Positions 16,782 to 26,002 of a stretch of 64,000 bases of DNA are shown one piece after another. The DNA is from Nostoc sp. C052 (GTDB lineage Bacteria > Cyanobacteriota > Cyanobacteriia > Cyanobacteriales > Nostocaceae). Positions within the stretch are counted from its first letter, which is position 1, and each line of letters opens with the position of its first letter. The stretch spans positions 5,638,001 to 5,702,000 of the forward strand of contig NZ_CP040272.1 of assembly GCF_013393905.1 (NCBI RefSeq), given 5' to 3'. The notes beneath the pieces are model-generated. The model was given only the letters and a program-made list of their open reading frames with translations. It did not search any database and was not told where the DNA came from. Position numbers and translations under genes: made by a program.

Positions 16782-17744
16782 ATGAATATCCAACAGCTGC
16801 GTCAATCCTTAAAACAAAAGTGGCTGAGTTACTACGAGCAAAATATTCCCTGGTTGGTCAAAATGCGAATTTGGGGCACTTACGATGGTTTGCGTCGTCC
16901 TTTGTCCGGTTTTATTTTGGCAACACTGTCTGTTTTGGAACCTCAGTTTGATGAAATACTTTCTTTTATGATGGATCTGAATAACGATCCAGATAAAATA
17001 GTCACCGCTTTAGGTCTTAACTTTAATCCTGACAAAGAGTTACGTTTAATAAAATCAGAGTATTCTATGGCTACAAGCCAAGCTGAAAACGAGTCGCCAG
17101 ATGAGAAGTATTCTGAGGATAAACATCTGTCATCGGTTGTAACTGCTACCAAGATTGCACCTGATTCTTCTGCTAAGACTCTAGACTCCAAGTCGCCACG
17201 CACCGATCAACTTGTGCCATCAGTTACGGCTACAACGGAGGTAGTTCGCACACGCAAACCTGAGTTGGTAGTTACATTTGCTACTAAAATTGCTCCAGAT
17301 ACTCCGGTAAAAACGCCATCCTCCAGTTTTCTAAGCGAATATCAACCACTACGTAGCAGCTTTGCAGCTTATCGTCAGACATCGCCCCTTGAACGCCTCC
17401 CTTCAGGAACCTCGCTGACAATGACTGCTGAGGTTAACAGCAAAGCTAAAACTATGCCATCTGTGGCATTAGCTACAGAGGCTAAGAGCAACGCGGCATC
17501 TGCCCGAATCCCTGTAGGCGCATTGCTGGCAATTACCACTGAGATTAACAGTAATGGTAAACCAGTGCGATCGCTAGCAATTACTACTGAGCTTAAAAGC
17601 AACGGTAAACATCAGAATATTCCACCACAAGAAGTTAAAAGCAAAGTGAATTTACCAACCACTAATGCCCGTAATCTAGCTTCTTGGGTAGATGAATTTT
17701 GTCAAGGTACTAAATGGGATGGGAAAGAGGATATTTTGATTTGA
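16782..17744 (+). CDS. DUF5331-like protein with Ser/Thr-rich tail
   Basis: About 320 residues from ATG 16782 (MNIQQLRQSLKQKWLSYYE); an ATG at 16746 gives 12 more. The first 90 residues, with WLVKMRIWGTYDGLRRPLSG and FILATLSVLEPQFDEIL, look like the cyanobacterial DUF5331 domain. The name is from memory. The rest is a low-complexity Ser/Thr/Ala/Lys stretch with repeated phrases such as ATKIAPDS and LAITTEINSNGK, ending in a short conserved-looking ARNLASWVDEFCQGT. No membrane segment is seen. Function unknown. Confidence 0.65.
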   Translation: MNIQQLRQSLKQKWLSYYEQNIPWLVKMRIWGTYDGLRRPLSGFILATLSVLEPQFDEILSFMMDLNNDPDKIVTALGLNFNPDKELRLIKSEYSMATSQAENESPDEKYSEDKHLSSVVTATKIAPDSSAKTLDSKSPRTDQLVPSVTATTEVVRTRKPELVVTFATKIAPDTPVKTPSSSFLSEYQPLRSSFAAYRQTSPLERLPSGTSLTMTAEVNSKAKTMPSVALATEAKSNAASARIPVGALLAITTEINSNGKPVRSLAITTELKSNGKHQNIPPQEVKSKVNLPTTNARNLASWVDEFCQGTKWDGKEDILI

Positions 17745-17796
17745 AATGGGGATTGGGAACTGGGGATTGGGGACTTAGACCCCAAGCAATTACCAA

Positions 17797-18792
17797 TTAT
17801 GGATACTCGTGAGAGACAAAGGGGATTTCTACTATTTCACCCTCAGTTTCTCCTACTTGGACTTTTAAGCCTACGCCACCAGCTTTAGTGCGAATGTAAC
17901 CTAGTCCAAAGTAACCATCAGCGGTTTCTGTGTAACTGGTAAGTTTGCCGACCTTTTCATCTCCAATGGCGATCGCACTTCCTACTTCCGCAGGGGCACT
18001 GAGATGTATCCCAAAAAGGTGTTGTTTTACACCTTTATATGTATTTAACCGAGCAATGGTTTCTTGCCCAATATAACAACCTTTATTAAAAGAAATTGTT
18101 TGCCACAAACCAACTTCCAGGGGATTGTAATCATCTGTGAGTTCCGAATCTGGGGCTGGGCGTCCTTGTAAGATTCGCAAAGTATCCCAGGCGCGATCGC
18201 TCATCTCGACTGCCCCAGCTTCTAACAATTTATTCCATACTGTTGCTTTGTCAGTATAGGGGAAAGTCAACGTGTATCCGGGAGCAGCTAACCCGCTACC
18301 CACAGCAATCCGCACTCCCTCGGCAGGAGCAATTGTATATACTTTGTGACTACCATAAGGTTGACCAATGAGTTCGCCAATACCCAGCTTTTCTAAAACA
18401 GCATCACTTCCTGGGCCAATGAGGCTGAAAGTGTTGGTGTATTGTGTAATATCAGATAATTCCACCTTGTCGGCAAAGAAAATATATTTATCTAGCCATT
18501 CCATAAGAAACTGGCGGCGGTTGGGCGAAACCAGCAAGATTACCGCGTCTTCTCTCACGTAGGCGGTTGCTAAATCAATTGTTCTGGCTGTGGAAGTGAC
18601 AAAAACCGTATCACAACCTTGTCCTGGCTTGAGTATTTGGAAATTGTTAGTACTTTGATTGTGTAAGAAATTGAGGCGATCGTCGCCAGACACTTTGATG
18701 CGTCCCCAGGCGGTGCGATCGCATATTGCAACCCCAACTCTGGCGGCTTCGATAGCTGCTGCGTCTTGATCGTCAATTGTAGATGTTGGCAT
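17797..18792 (-). CDS. ygfZ: folate-binding YgfZ/GcvT-like protein
   Basis: Tetrahydrofolate-dependent protein of the GcvT fold that supports Fe-S cluster enzymes. It is 331 residues long. The diagnostic motif KGCYIGQE is present at about 239-246 with the conserved cysteine. Other signatures are FLHNQSTNNFQILKPGQG near the N-terminus and the GCDTVFVTSTARTIDL block. It is convergent with the DUF5331-like gene; a GGGGATTGGGAACTGGGG-type repeat lies in the 50-bp gap. The Fe-S theme fits the ferredoxin gene two loci away, but they are not in one operon. Confidence 0.9.
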   Translation of the reverse strand: MPTSTIDDQDAAAIEAARVGVAICDRTAWGRIKVSGDDRLNFLHNQSTNNFQILKPGQGCDTVFVTSTARTIDLATAYVREDAVILLVSPNRRQFLMEWLDKYIFFADKVELSDITQYTNTFSLIGPGSDAVLEKLGIGELIGQPYGSHKVYTIAPAEGVRIAVGSGLAAPGYTLTFPYTDKATVWNKLLEAGAVEMSDRAWDTLRILQGRPAPDSELTDDYNPLEVGLWQTISFNKGCYIGQETIARLNTYKGVKQHLFGIHLSAPAEVGSAIAIGDEKVGKLTSYTETADGYFGLGYIRTKAGGVGLKVQVGETEGEIVEIPFVSHEYP

Positions 18793-18865
18793 GGTGATGA
18801 GAAGTTGCCCTGTTTCAATGTTGTCGCACTGGAAATCTTAGCAAATAAGCGTTTGCAGCTTCAAC

Positions 18866-19068
18866 GAAGAGGCAGGGAGAAGGGGGCAGGGAGAGGGGGG
18901 AAATAACCCCTGACTCCTGCGTAGAATCAAGGGGGGGAACATGTTCTTACATCCCCCAATCAGAGTTAAGTGGTTCTCATATCCTGCGGGAAGCTAACGC
19001 AACAGGTGGGGTCGAATCTCCCCTTTCTGTTCCTTCTCCCCTGCTTCCTGCTCCCTTGCCTCTTTTTT
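18866..19068. repeat. long inverted repeat of purine-rich/pyrimidine-rich arms
   Basis: The left arm (AAGAGGCAGGGAGAAGGGGG...) and right arm (...CTGCTCCCTTGCCTCTTTT) are roughly complementary and enclose about 120 bases. The same kind of element occurs at 29150-29235 and inside the coding gene at 47413-47520. The 309-bp gap here holds no gene. Confidence 0.75.
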
Positions 19069-19101
19069 AATCACATAGGGGATTACTTAAAGCCAGTTTC
19101 C

Positions 19102-19755
19102 TTATTCCCAATATGTCTTCCAATCATCCTTGAAAGCTTGTTGTAATTTATTCATATAAGCATAGGTTTTAATTTTTACCATCCATCCGTTATTACCGTT
19201 GCTGCCACCTCCTTTACAGATAACACCTTCAGCTACACTATATTTACCTTCTCGAATATCATCAATAAATTGGCCTGTAATCTTACCACGATAAACAACC
19301 CGTGCAATGTGTAATTGGCTAAAATATTGAATAAATTGTTCGGGAGTAATAATATATTTATCTATTTGGACATCAAAGAGAATTAGTTGTTTTGGGTCAT
19401 CTCTTCGATGCATTCCTGCAAAAGAGTTAGTCCCCAGAAACTCTGTAAACACAGTAATTTCAGGGTATTGACAATTCAATTTTTCTTGAAATACTCTTTC
19501 TAAAGAGGCGGCAAAATTTCTGTTAAAAATCTCAGGAGCTTCTTCTAAACCTGGATGTGCTTTGTTGAATTGTGCAATCCCCATATCATCCAAATCAAAC
19601 CGATCTCGACGTGTACCAAAGGCATACCATCCAAGCTCTGATTCCCAAACCCAGTGGAGATTTGTACCATCATATTTCTCGAAAGCTATACAATGCTCCC
19701 AAGGACAATTTTTGCTATCTGGGATTTTAGGATAAACAAGTTGTACTCGTGCCAT
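19102..19755 (-). CDS. RNA ligase family protein
   Basis: A 217-residue nucleotidyltransferase. Motif I KYDGTN (K27 would take the AMP) follows FE, as in Rnl2/DraRnl-type RNA ligases. Motif IV is read as EGVICK and motif V as MVKIKT near the end. Between them, TRRDRFDLDDMG and FTEFLGTNSFAGMH fit motifs Ia/III. The protein is shorter than T4 Rnl2 and lacks its C-terminal domain, as in minimal ligases. Likely role: sealing RNA nicks in repair or tRNA maintenance. A 46-residue membrane ORF lies 38 bp upstream on the same strand. No RtcB or kinase partner is present nearby. Confidence 0.85.
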   Translation of the reverse strand: MARVQLVYPKIPDSKNCPWEHCIAFEKYDGTNLHWVWESELGWYAFGTRRDRFDLDDMGIAQFNKAHPGLEEAPEIFNRNFAASLERVFQEKLNCQYPEITVFTEFLGTNSFAGMHRRDDPKQLILFDVQIDKYIITPEQFIQYFSQLHIARVVYRGKITGQFIDDIREGKYSVAEGVICKGGGSNGNNGWMVKIKTYAYMNKLQQAFKDDWKTYWE

Positions 19756-19793
19756 TGGATGAAAAAACTGGAAATCACTTGTATTATAAGTGA

Positions 19794-19934
19794 TTAGAAA
19801 AATGTAGATGGCACCAGGTTTAACAACGCCACCAGTGTCAATCCAATAGCCAAGATCAGGGGTTTTTGATCATTTTGGGAGGTTTGATGGTTTGGCGATC
19901 GCCTTGGTTGATCGGTGGGCTGACCAATCAGCAC
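19794..19934 (-). CDS. small membrane protein upstream of RNA ligase
   Basis: GTG at 19934 opens a 46-residue frame: a hydrophilic Gln/Asn/Pro-rich N-terminus, then one clear membrane helix (PLILAIGLTLVALLNLVP, about residues 25-42). AGGGAG lies just upstream, although close. It ends 38 bp before the RNA ligase gene on the same strand. The clean hydrophilic-to-hydrophobic pattern suggests coding sequence, but a chance frame cannot be ruled out. Function unknown. Confidence 0.4.
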   Translation of the reverse strand: MLIGQPTDQPRRSPNHQTSQNDQKPLILAIGLTLVALLNLVPSTFF

Positions 19935-20075
19935 TCCCTCACTTACGAGTCACATAGAGAACTCCACAGAATGATTGCTCCTATGATAAGAGAAATATAA
20001 TTTCAGTGTGCAGCCGGCCTCTTGTCTCCAAAATCTATCACAGCTATAAAATAAACAACAGAAAGTGATACTATA

Positions 20076-23051
20076 ATGAACCCTTTCCAATTGAACAACT
20101 ATACTGATCGCGAACCAAGTGAGAAACAACAAAAAAGATTTCCGGGATGGTTTGCTTTAGATTTTGGTACGTCTAATTCCACAGTCACACTTTTCGATCC
20201 AATTGAAGTACCGATCGCAGAAATTTTACCGAAAGAACAAGAAATTCGGTTGCGCGATCGCTTATCGCAATGGCTCAGTTCTCCCGCCTCTATAGCTTTA
20301 CCAGATGTCAGTACTGATGATTGGGCGAAGTTTGTCACAGAAATTAGCAAAAATTTGGAGATAGAACCCAGCCGATTGAGTGAAGTTTTTGAAAGTGATA
20401 ATAAAGAGCGATTTTTGGAAGCAATTCGCCAAATTGAACTTTCTTTAGGAAACAGCGAGAGGTTCCGCCGGGCTGTCAGCAAAAAACTTTACCAAATTTA
20501 TCATGAGGTATTCCGCGTCCCTACCCTAGAGTCGCAAAATCTGATCCCAGTTGTGTTGGATATCGATCGCCGCGATACAGAAATTCCCAGCGAGTCGGAA
20601 ATTTCGCACTTAGGGGATTTAAAACTACGGATGGGTAGGGAAGCTAGAGATAACCGCAAAAAAGCGATCGCTCAAGGTACAAGCGGTTCTCTAAAGGAAA
20701 TTATCAGCAGGTTTCACCATTCACCCAAACGCTATTTTGGCCAGGAGCGATCGTTTTCAGTTATTTTAGATGGTGAAGAAGAAACAATTACCGCAAATCA
20801 GTTAATTCAATCTGCTTGGGCGCATTTAATCGAGTTAACTGAAGACTACCGCCAACACGCACGACGCAGATTTTCTGAGGGAGACTTTTTAACAGCAGTT
20901 GTCACCTACCCAACAGTTGCCCCACCAGTTGTTCGTAAAGAAGTTAGAGAATTAGTTGAGCAGTTGGGAATCGATGATGTACAAACTGCTTATGATGAAG
21001 CCGTTTCTGTGGCAATATTCTTTTTATGGCGAGAATTTGGCGGTAATCTCAACATTGGGATCGAATCATTCAAAACCCGTTGCCGTCAAGTAGGAAACAA
21101 ATGGTCACAAAATGTCCTCGTCTTGGATATTGGTGGGGGAACCACAGACTTAGCTTTAATTGAACTGACTTTAGAAGATAAAACTCCTAATTTTGCCGAT
21201 TATGAAGACCGAGGTTTAGGAGGACGTTACTATAAACTTACTCCCAAACTATTAGGTTCATCTGGTCATTTACAGCTAGGTGGTGAGTTAATTACACTGC
21301 GAATTTTTAGATTATTAAAAGTTGCGATCGCAGATTTTTTGTTGACAGCAGTAACAACAGGTGGTATCGAAAACGAAAAGCTAGAAGATTTAATTAACTC
21401 TGAGTTAAACGAGCGCTTTTTAGAACAAGGTAAATTCAAAACTGGCAGTCTTTTAAAATGTCTGGATAGAGAGAATCCAGAAGGCGATATTTCTTACAAA
21501 GATGCTCTAGATACTGCCGAAAAAGTATTGCCCACCCGTTGGCAACAAGCACCCCAACGCCTACAATCCTTTTATATTCTCTGGGATTATGCAGAAGCAG
21601 CTAAACTTAAACTTGGGCAAAAGCCACCAGCAGAGAATTCTCTATTAACCTTCACACTTTCTGAGCAGCAAATTTCTGAATTGCTTACCCAAAGCGCCGT
21701 AAAATTACAAGTTCAAGATCCAAATAACATCTGCATCACCTTAAATAACCAGCAATTTGAACGAGCCGCTGCATCTGGAATTAAAGAAGCGATCGGAATT
21801 GCCAAAGGATTAATGGAAAGTCGTTTGCGTCCTGATGATCTCACCAAAGATTCTTGGAATTCCCAAAAAGTCGATTGGTTAATTTTGTCTGGTAAAACTT
21901 GTAATTTAGACATAGTACAGCGCCAAATCTACCAAGAATTTAGTAAGTCTCCATATTTTGTCTGGAATCCAGAACGGATTACTTTTGTGTTGGAATTTAC
22001 CAAACTAGCCACCTCTGCCGGTGCTTGTTATGCCGAAAAGTTACGAAGATTGAGATTCGATCCAGAAGAGTCTAAAAGCTTGCTGCGTAAGGGAGCCAAC
22101 CAGCTAGAAATTGATGTCAAAAACCTGTTTTATTATTTGCCCTGCAACTTCAAACGCAAAACCCAAAGCAACGATTTACTAACTATATTCAAAGCCGGAC
22201 AAGAACTCTATCAACTCGCACCTTGGGAAACTGCTGCCAAAGTTCGTACTCATTGGCAAGGCATACAATTAACTAACATTATCTACCGTCAAGATTACGA
22301 AGAGGGAGATTTACGGCTTTGGGGAAGCTTTGACGGTAAAAACCTCATGAATAAACTGGAGATGCAAGAAGCAGAGTTTCTGAAAAAAATCAAAGTCCAG
22401 TTTGAAATTGACCAAACCCTCGAATTTAATGTATTGCTTTGTCAGGGAAATCCCCATTATTTGATTGATATTTCTGGTATTGATTTAGAATCGGTAGTTT
22501 CAGAAACTTCAGCGTTATTTTCTGATGGTAAATTAAACTGGAATATTGCTGTAGAACGCGTCAATAAAGACTTGAATGATGGTGATATTGCCGTCAATGT
22601 TATTGAGTCAGCAACCGTAGATCAACCAGATGCCTATCATCTTGTGTTTGAAGTCGGAAATGATGGTAGTAGAACATTTCACAAATTTCACTATTTGCGC
22701 GATGGTGTAACGCAACCAGGAATTGGGTTAATTAGTAATCCCTTACCTCCCTTCCCACAAACTGGACAGCACACCTTCTATGTTTATCAAACAGATGCCG
22801 AAACAAACAGTAAAAAATGGATAAGAATTGGCGCACTTAGTAAACCAGATATAATCACAGATTACCCTTGCCAATATCGTGTAACTCTCGACGATCAAGG
22901 TATTCTAAGGATGCACGCTGGTGAAGTCCCTTACTGGACATCACAAAATCAAGAATGCTTGAAGGAAGAAGGATGTGTTTATCGTGCTGAATTAGAGTTA
23001 CAACCTAATGAAGTTGATAAAGAACGCGATCCCTTTTGCGGCATACATTAA
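20076..23051 (+). CDS. Hsp70/actin-fold ATPase, SrfB-like
   Basis: A 991-residue cytoplasmic protein. Phosphate-1 loop ALDFGTSNST is at 28-37, phosphate-2 VLDIGGGTTDLALIEL near 350-364, and an adenosine-loop-like LILSGKTCNL near 600: the three marks of the actin/Hsp70 ATPase fold. The long insertions and the C-terminal half (about 640-991) do not look like DnaK's substrate-binding domain; the overall plan resembles the SrfB proteins once tied to virulence. The gene directly downstream (23210) is a candidate partner in an operon. Nucleotide-driven assembly or chaperoning is inferred; the client is unknown. Confidence 0.75.
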   Translation: MNPFQLNNYTDREPSEKQQKRFPGWFALDFGTSNSTVTLFDPIEVPIAEILPKEQEIRLRDRLSQWLSSPASIALPDVSTDDWAKFVTEISKNLEIEPSRLSEVFESDNKERFLEAIRQIELSLGNSERFRRAVSKKLYQIYHEVFRVPTLESQNLIPVVLDIDRRDTEIPSESEISHLGDLKLRMGREARDNRKKAIAQGTSGSLKEIISRFHHSPKRYFGQERSFSVILDGEEETITANQLIQSAWAHLIELTEDYRQHARRRFSEGDFLTAVVTYPTVAPPVVRKEVRELVEQLGIDDVQTAYDEAVSVAIFFLWREFGGNLNIGIESFKTRCRQVGNKWSQNVLVLDIGGGTTDLALIELTLEDKTPNFADYEDRGLGGRYYKLTPKLLGSSGHLQLGGELITLRIFRLLKVAIADFLLTAVTTGGIENEKLEDLINSELNERFLEQGKFKTGSLLKCLDRENPEGDISYKDALDTAEKVLPTRWQQAPQRLQSFYILWDYAEAAKLKLGQKPPAENSLLTFTLSEQQISELLTQSAVKLQVQDPNNICITLNNQQFERAAASGIKEAIGIAKGLMESRLRPDDLTKDSWNSQKVDWLILSGKTCNLDIVQRQIYQEFSKSPYFVWNPERITFVLEFTKLATSAGACYAEKLRRLRFDPEESKSLLRKGANQLEIDVKNLFYYLPCNFKRKTQSNDLLTIFKAGQELYQLAPWETAAKVRTHWQGIQLTNIIYRQDYEEGDLRLWGSFDGKNLMNKLEMQEAEFLKKIKVQFEIDQTLEFNVLLCQGNPHYLIDISGIDLESVVSETSALFSDGKLNWNIAVERVNKDLNDGDIAVNVIESATVDQPDAYHLVFEVGNDGSRTFHKFHYLRDGVTQPGIGLISNPLPPFPQTGQHTFYVYQTDAETNSKKWIRIGALSKPDIITDYPCQYRVTLDDQGILRMHAGEVPYWTSQNQECLKEEGCVYRAELELQPNEVDKERDPFCGIH

Positions 23052-23200
23052 ACCCCTGTGTTCCTCTGCGTTAACCTTTGCGTTCCTCTGCGTTAAAAAA
23101 AATTAATATTTTTAAACACAGAGGGGCGCGGAGTAAACGCATAGGCGCTTTCGCCTTCCCGCAGGGTAGGGGCGCAGAGGTTTGCCAAGTATATTTGGAG
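23052..23200. repeat. palindromic GCGTTCCTCTGCG-type repeat with insert
   Basis: CTCTGCGTTAA occurs twice on the left and ACACAGAGG/GCGCAGAGG on the right, making an imperfect inverted repeat. A short GC-rich unit (GGCGCTTTCGCCTTCCCGC) is inserted in the right arm. It sits between the two SrfB-locus genes. Confidence 0.7.
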
Positions 23201-23209
23201 GTGATATTT

Positions 23210-24301
23210 ATGCAGTACTTGCGTCAATTATTAGAGATAGAAAACTCAGAGTTAGCCCAATTACTGCGGTTTAGTTTGTATGGACTAGAGGCGACTTTAA
23301 ATCAGGCTCGCACAGAATTACCACTAGATCCAGGATCTAAAATATGCGATGAGGTGCTGCAAGAACTTCATAACCTGTTGCAACCTGCGCCGCCACAGCA
23401 ACATACTGGTTGGGAAGATCCGCCAGATGAGTTAAAACTAAATCACCTCCGAGAAGCTTTTGATTCTGACTCAGAACTCAGTTATTATCTGGGTAATTCC
23501 CAACTGCAAAGCCAAACAGATTCAGATTTGTGGAATGAAATTCAACGCAAACTGCTACGAGTCCCAGAGGATTTAGCTGCATCTTGGCAACAGCGTACCT
23601 TGGATCTGGCTCAAGAAGTTGGTGCGATCGCAGATAATTCTAATCTCTTTCAACTTCCCTTTATCCGCGACGAAATTATCTACCCAGGACTTAGTGGTAC
23701 TGTTCAAACTCAGGGATTAAGCTTGTATCAACAAGCACTTTCAAATTCTAAAATTCCCCAAGGAAATGCATCCGATTTACCAGCGGCATTTCTATTTTTA
23801 TATATGAATTTTATCGAAATAGACCCAGATTTACATCATGCTTTAAAGAGCGTTTTTAGCTTCGATGTTATTTCCTTACACTCCAAACCAGAACAGCGCG
23901 ATCAATACATTGAGGCTTTAAGTGATCGCTTCCAACGCACCCAAAAAGCAGAAAAAAACACCGATCCCCTATCAATTCTCCGTGCCTGGATTGATATGGA
24001 TGAAGCGATACATTCCCTAGTATTCGTACCACCGGCTGAACGCTATTCTTGGTGGGGAAAGCTACAACATGAATCACGGCGCATCCTGAAGAAAGTCGCT
24101 GATGAAGCTATTAATGCAGGTAATGAAGTGCGAATTCGCCAATTATCGGGACTTTATGCAGATATCTGTGCTTTATCCAAGGATGACTTACAACTAGACT
24201 GTGGTGGTATTCCTAGCGAAGTCTTAACTTGTCTTCGAGTGTATGCGCGAATCAATCAAGAGGAATCTCCAGGGCGTGTAATATTTCGCTCATCACGTTA
24301 G
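23210..24301 (+). CDS. hypothetical protein, partner of SrfB-like ATPase
   Basis: 363 residues from ATG 23210, chosen because GGAGGTGAT lies just upstream; the longer frame from 23078 starts in a repeat. It is soluble, mostly helical and acidic, with no signal peptide or membrane helix. Phrases such as LLRVPEDLAASWQQRTLDLAQE and SLHSKPEQRDQYIEALSDRF suggest helical bundles. It follows the SrfB-like gene by about 160 bp on the same strand and ends before a strong shared terminator, so the two probably form one unit. I do not recognise a family. Confidence 0.75.
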   Translation: MQYLRQLLEIENSELAQLLRFSLYGLEATLNQARTELPLDPGSKICDEVLQELHNLLQPAPPQQHTGWEDPPDELKLNHLREAFDSDSELSYYLGNSQLQSQTDSDLWNEIQRKLLRVPEDLAASWQQRTLDLAQEVGAIADNSNLFQLPFIRDEIIYPGLSGTVQTQGLSLYQQALSNSKIPQGNASDLPAAFLFLYMNFIEIDPDLHHALKSVFSFDVISLHSKPEQRDQYIEALSDRFQRTQKAEKNTDPLSILRAWIDMDEAIHSLVFVPPAERYSWWGKLQHESRRILKKVADEAINAGNEVRIRQLSGLYADICALSKDDLQLDCGGIPSEVLTCLRVYARINQEESPGRVIFRSSR

Positions 24302-24327
24302 ATGCTAGCAACTTTTCTAATTCTTGA

Positions 24328-24379
24328 GATTATGAGGCAAGGCAGACAATTTTACTAATCCCCGCCTTGCCTCATAATC
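24328..24379. terminator. bidirectional terminator-like hairpin
   Basis: A perfect 16-bp inverted repeat, GATTATGAGGCAAGGC (24328-24343) and its complement (24364-24379), lies with a 20-base loop between convergent genes. There is no long T-run, so the efficiency is uncertain. Confidence 0.65.
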
Positions 24380-24403
24380 TAATGAAGGTAAAAACGTTTA
24401 AAT

Positions 24404-24583
24404 TTAAAGGATGCCCCAGAAGTGTAAAATCCCTTGACCAGAAAATACTTCAAGCGCAACAGCAGATAAAAAACCAATCATTGCAAAACGACCGTTCCAG
24501 TTTTCGCTCTGAGGAGTGAAGCCCCAGCGCAAAGCATTAGGATCTTCTGAAACTGAAGGCGTAGTCTTCTTAACGTCTGCCAT
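24404..24583 (-). CDS. high-light-inducible CAB/ELIP-family protein
   Basis: A 59-residue thylakoid protein with one membrane helix carrying the chlorophyll-binding motif ENWNGRFAMIGF (residues 27-38). HLIPs bind chlorophyll and carotenoid and protect photosystem assembly under light stress. The N-terminus (MADVKKTTPSVSEDPN) is hydrophilic and the end is GILHFWGIL, typical of the family. GGAG sits eight bases before the ATG. It shares the hairpin at 24328-24379 with the SrfB-like locus. Expression is likely raised by high light, inferred from the family. Confidence 0.92.
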   Translation of the reverse strand: MADVKKTTPSVSEDPNALRWGFTPQSENWNGRFAMIGFLSAVALEVFSGQGILHFWGIL

Positions 24584-24784
24584 AAATAATACTCCGAGCT
24601 TTTATGTTGTAACAGTTATAACTGCCTGTAAAGTAATGTAACAGATTTTTACGAAATTGCAACATAAACTCAATATAAAATTTATTTGAATATATTACGG
24701 GCACGTACTATTGTAGTAGGATTGCGATCGCTTATTTACAGCGACAAATAAAAAGTCACTGTACAAAAAGTCACTGTACAATTT

Positions 24785-24996
24785 ATGAAGAAAAGCAGTC
24801 GTCGTGGTCAAAAGACACTTGAGGATCGACAACAATCTGTCATCACAAACACGTTTTGAAACTCAGCCAACAATAAAAGCTAGCAGTGAAACTGATAAAT
24901 TACGTAAATTACGTGAAAATAGTGGGAAAGGCAACAGAAAAAATCAACAGCTAACAGCACAGCAACAAAAGGATATATCAGTTTCACAAAAACCGT
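24785..24996 (+). pseudogene. possible frameshifted small gene
   Basis: ATG 24785 gives 24 residues (MKKSSRRGQKTLEDRQQSVI...) and then stops. The next frame continues as ETQPTIKASSETDKLRKLRE and reads on through hydrophilic sequence. Removing one T from the TTTT run near 24857 would join the two. A direct repeat AAAAAGTCACTGTAC occurs twice just upstream (24751-24780). The second frame runs into the hairpin of the opposite gene, so the true 3' end is unclear. Family unknown. Confidence 0.3.
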
Positions 24997-25030
24997 TAGA
25001 GTGGACAAGGCTTCAGTCTTGTCCACTCTA
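24997..25030 (-). terminator. rho-independent terminator of the secreted-protein gene
   Basis: A perfect 13-bp stem TAGAGTGGACAAG / CTTGTCCACTCTA with an 8-base loop lies just past the stop at 25053. On the minus strand it is followed by ACGGTTTTTG. Confidence 0.75.
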
Positions 25031-25052
25031 CTCGGCTATGCTTGCTCCATCC

Positions 25053-25547
25053 TTAGTCTGATACTCGACTCCATGTGGGAGCGATTAACTGCCCGGCCAA
25101 TCCTCCTTTTTGACCAATCGCAAAAACCTGAGTTGCTAGGAGTATTCTTCCTTTTTTCTCAGTCTCGGAGATTATAAAATTATATGTAACCGTGCCAGTA
25201 GAGAAAGGGATCGTAGCAACACCTGTACCATTTGTTGCTACCGAATAAGTTCCATTCGCCACTGGGGGAAGATCGTTAATGTTTCTAGAACAATTAGGAA
25301 TGGGATTGCCACACGGTAAGTTCGCTATGAGATCCACAGTTAGTCCACCTTTTCCATCGAAGGTTATCGGCCCTAAGCTGGCAACATTAGCACTGTTGTT
25401 GACATAGGCATAATTTCCCTGAAGACTGGCCTTTGTGAAAGCTTGATCGCTGGCCATAGCAGACTGAGCAGTGTAAATACCCACTATGACCAGAATTACC
25501 GCCAGTACCTTGAAAATATTCCTCATTTGAGCATATTTATTTTGCAT
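25053..25547 (-). CDS. secreted hypothetical protein
   Basis: 164 residues. A signal peptide is clear: basic start, hydrophobic core FKVLAVILVIVGIYTAQSA, likely cleavage after MASA-like AMA (about residue 32). The mature part is a beta-rich single domain with SLQGNYAYVN, ITFDGKGGLTVD and NGTYSVATNGTG, a pattern seen in small exported beta-barrel-like proteins. Two cysteines (CGNPIPNC) could form a disulfide. It has its own terminator and stands alone. Location is probably periplasmic or extracellular; function unknown. Confidence 0.75.
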   Translation of the reverse strand: MQNKYAQMRNIFKVLAVILVIVGIYTAQSAMASDQAFTKASLQGNYAYVNNSANVASLGPITFDGKGGLTVDLIANLPCGNPIPNCSRNINDLPPVANGTYSVATNGTGVATIPFSTGTVTYNFIISETEKKGRILLATQVFAIGQKGGLAGQLIAPTWSRVSD

Positions 25548-26002
25548 TTTTTTGCCTCGCTCTAATAACTAACAATTGAGATTCCCCACTTGGGGCACTA
25601 CACAAAAGCTTAAAGACTAGCTCAAGCGCAACCGCTACATGAAAAGGTTAGCTCTCTTGGCTTGTCAGATGTCAGTTGCAACAAAATGTTGTTCTGGCTG
25701 GGATAAATATAGGATTTCCCACCAGTCAGATTTTGTAGCAGCCAAACTATTGATTAGACTGGTTTTATCGGTCTAATACCGCTAATTCGGATGATTAGAC
25801 AGAAAAAGCGCACTCTAACATCCCCAAATAGGCAACTACACTGTTATTAGTGGAAATACTACCACCATTAGGTGGATTAAACTGCAAAATTCCGTATTTC
25901 TTCCAATTGACATGACTGGTTATTATACATCAAGTAATCAGTTGTCTTTTTTCTAAATATTTGAATAATTAAATATATTATTAAGCCATAAAAATTACTT
26001 TT
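25548..26002. other. 455-bp gap with a coding-like fragment
   Basis: No full gene. On the minus strand 25795-25920 reads in frame as a protein-like tail (KKYGILQFNPPNGGSIST ... VAYLGMLECAFSV, stop at 25795) with no start codon, possibly the decayed end of an old gene. The last 80 bp are very AT-rich, the likely promoter of the methylase. Confidence 0.35.
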
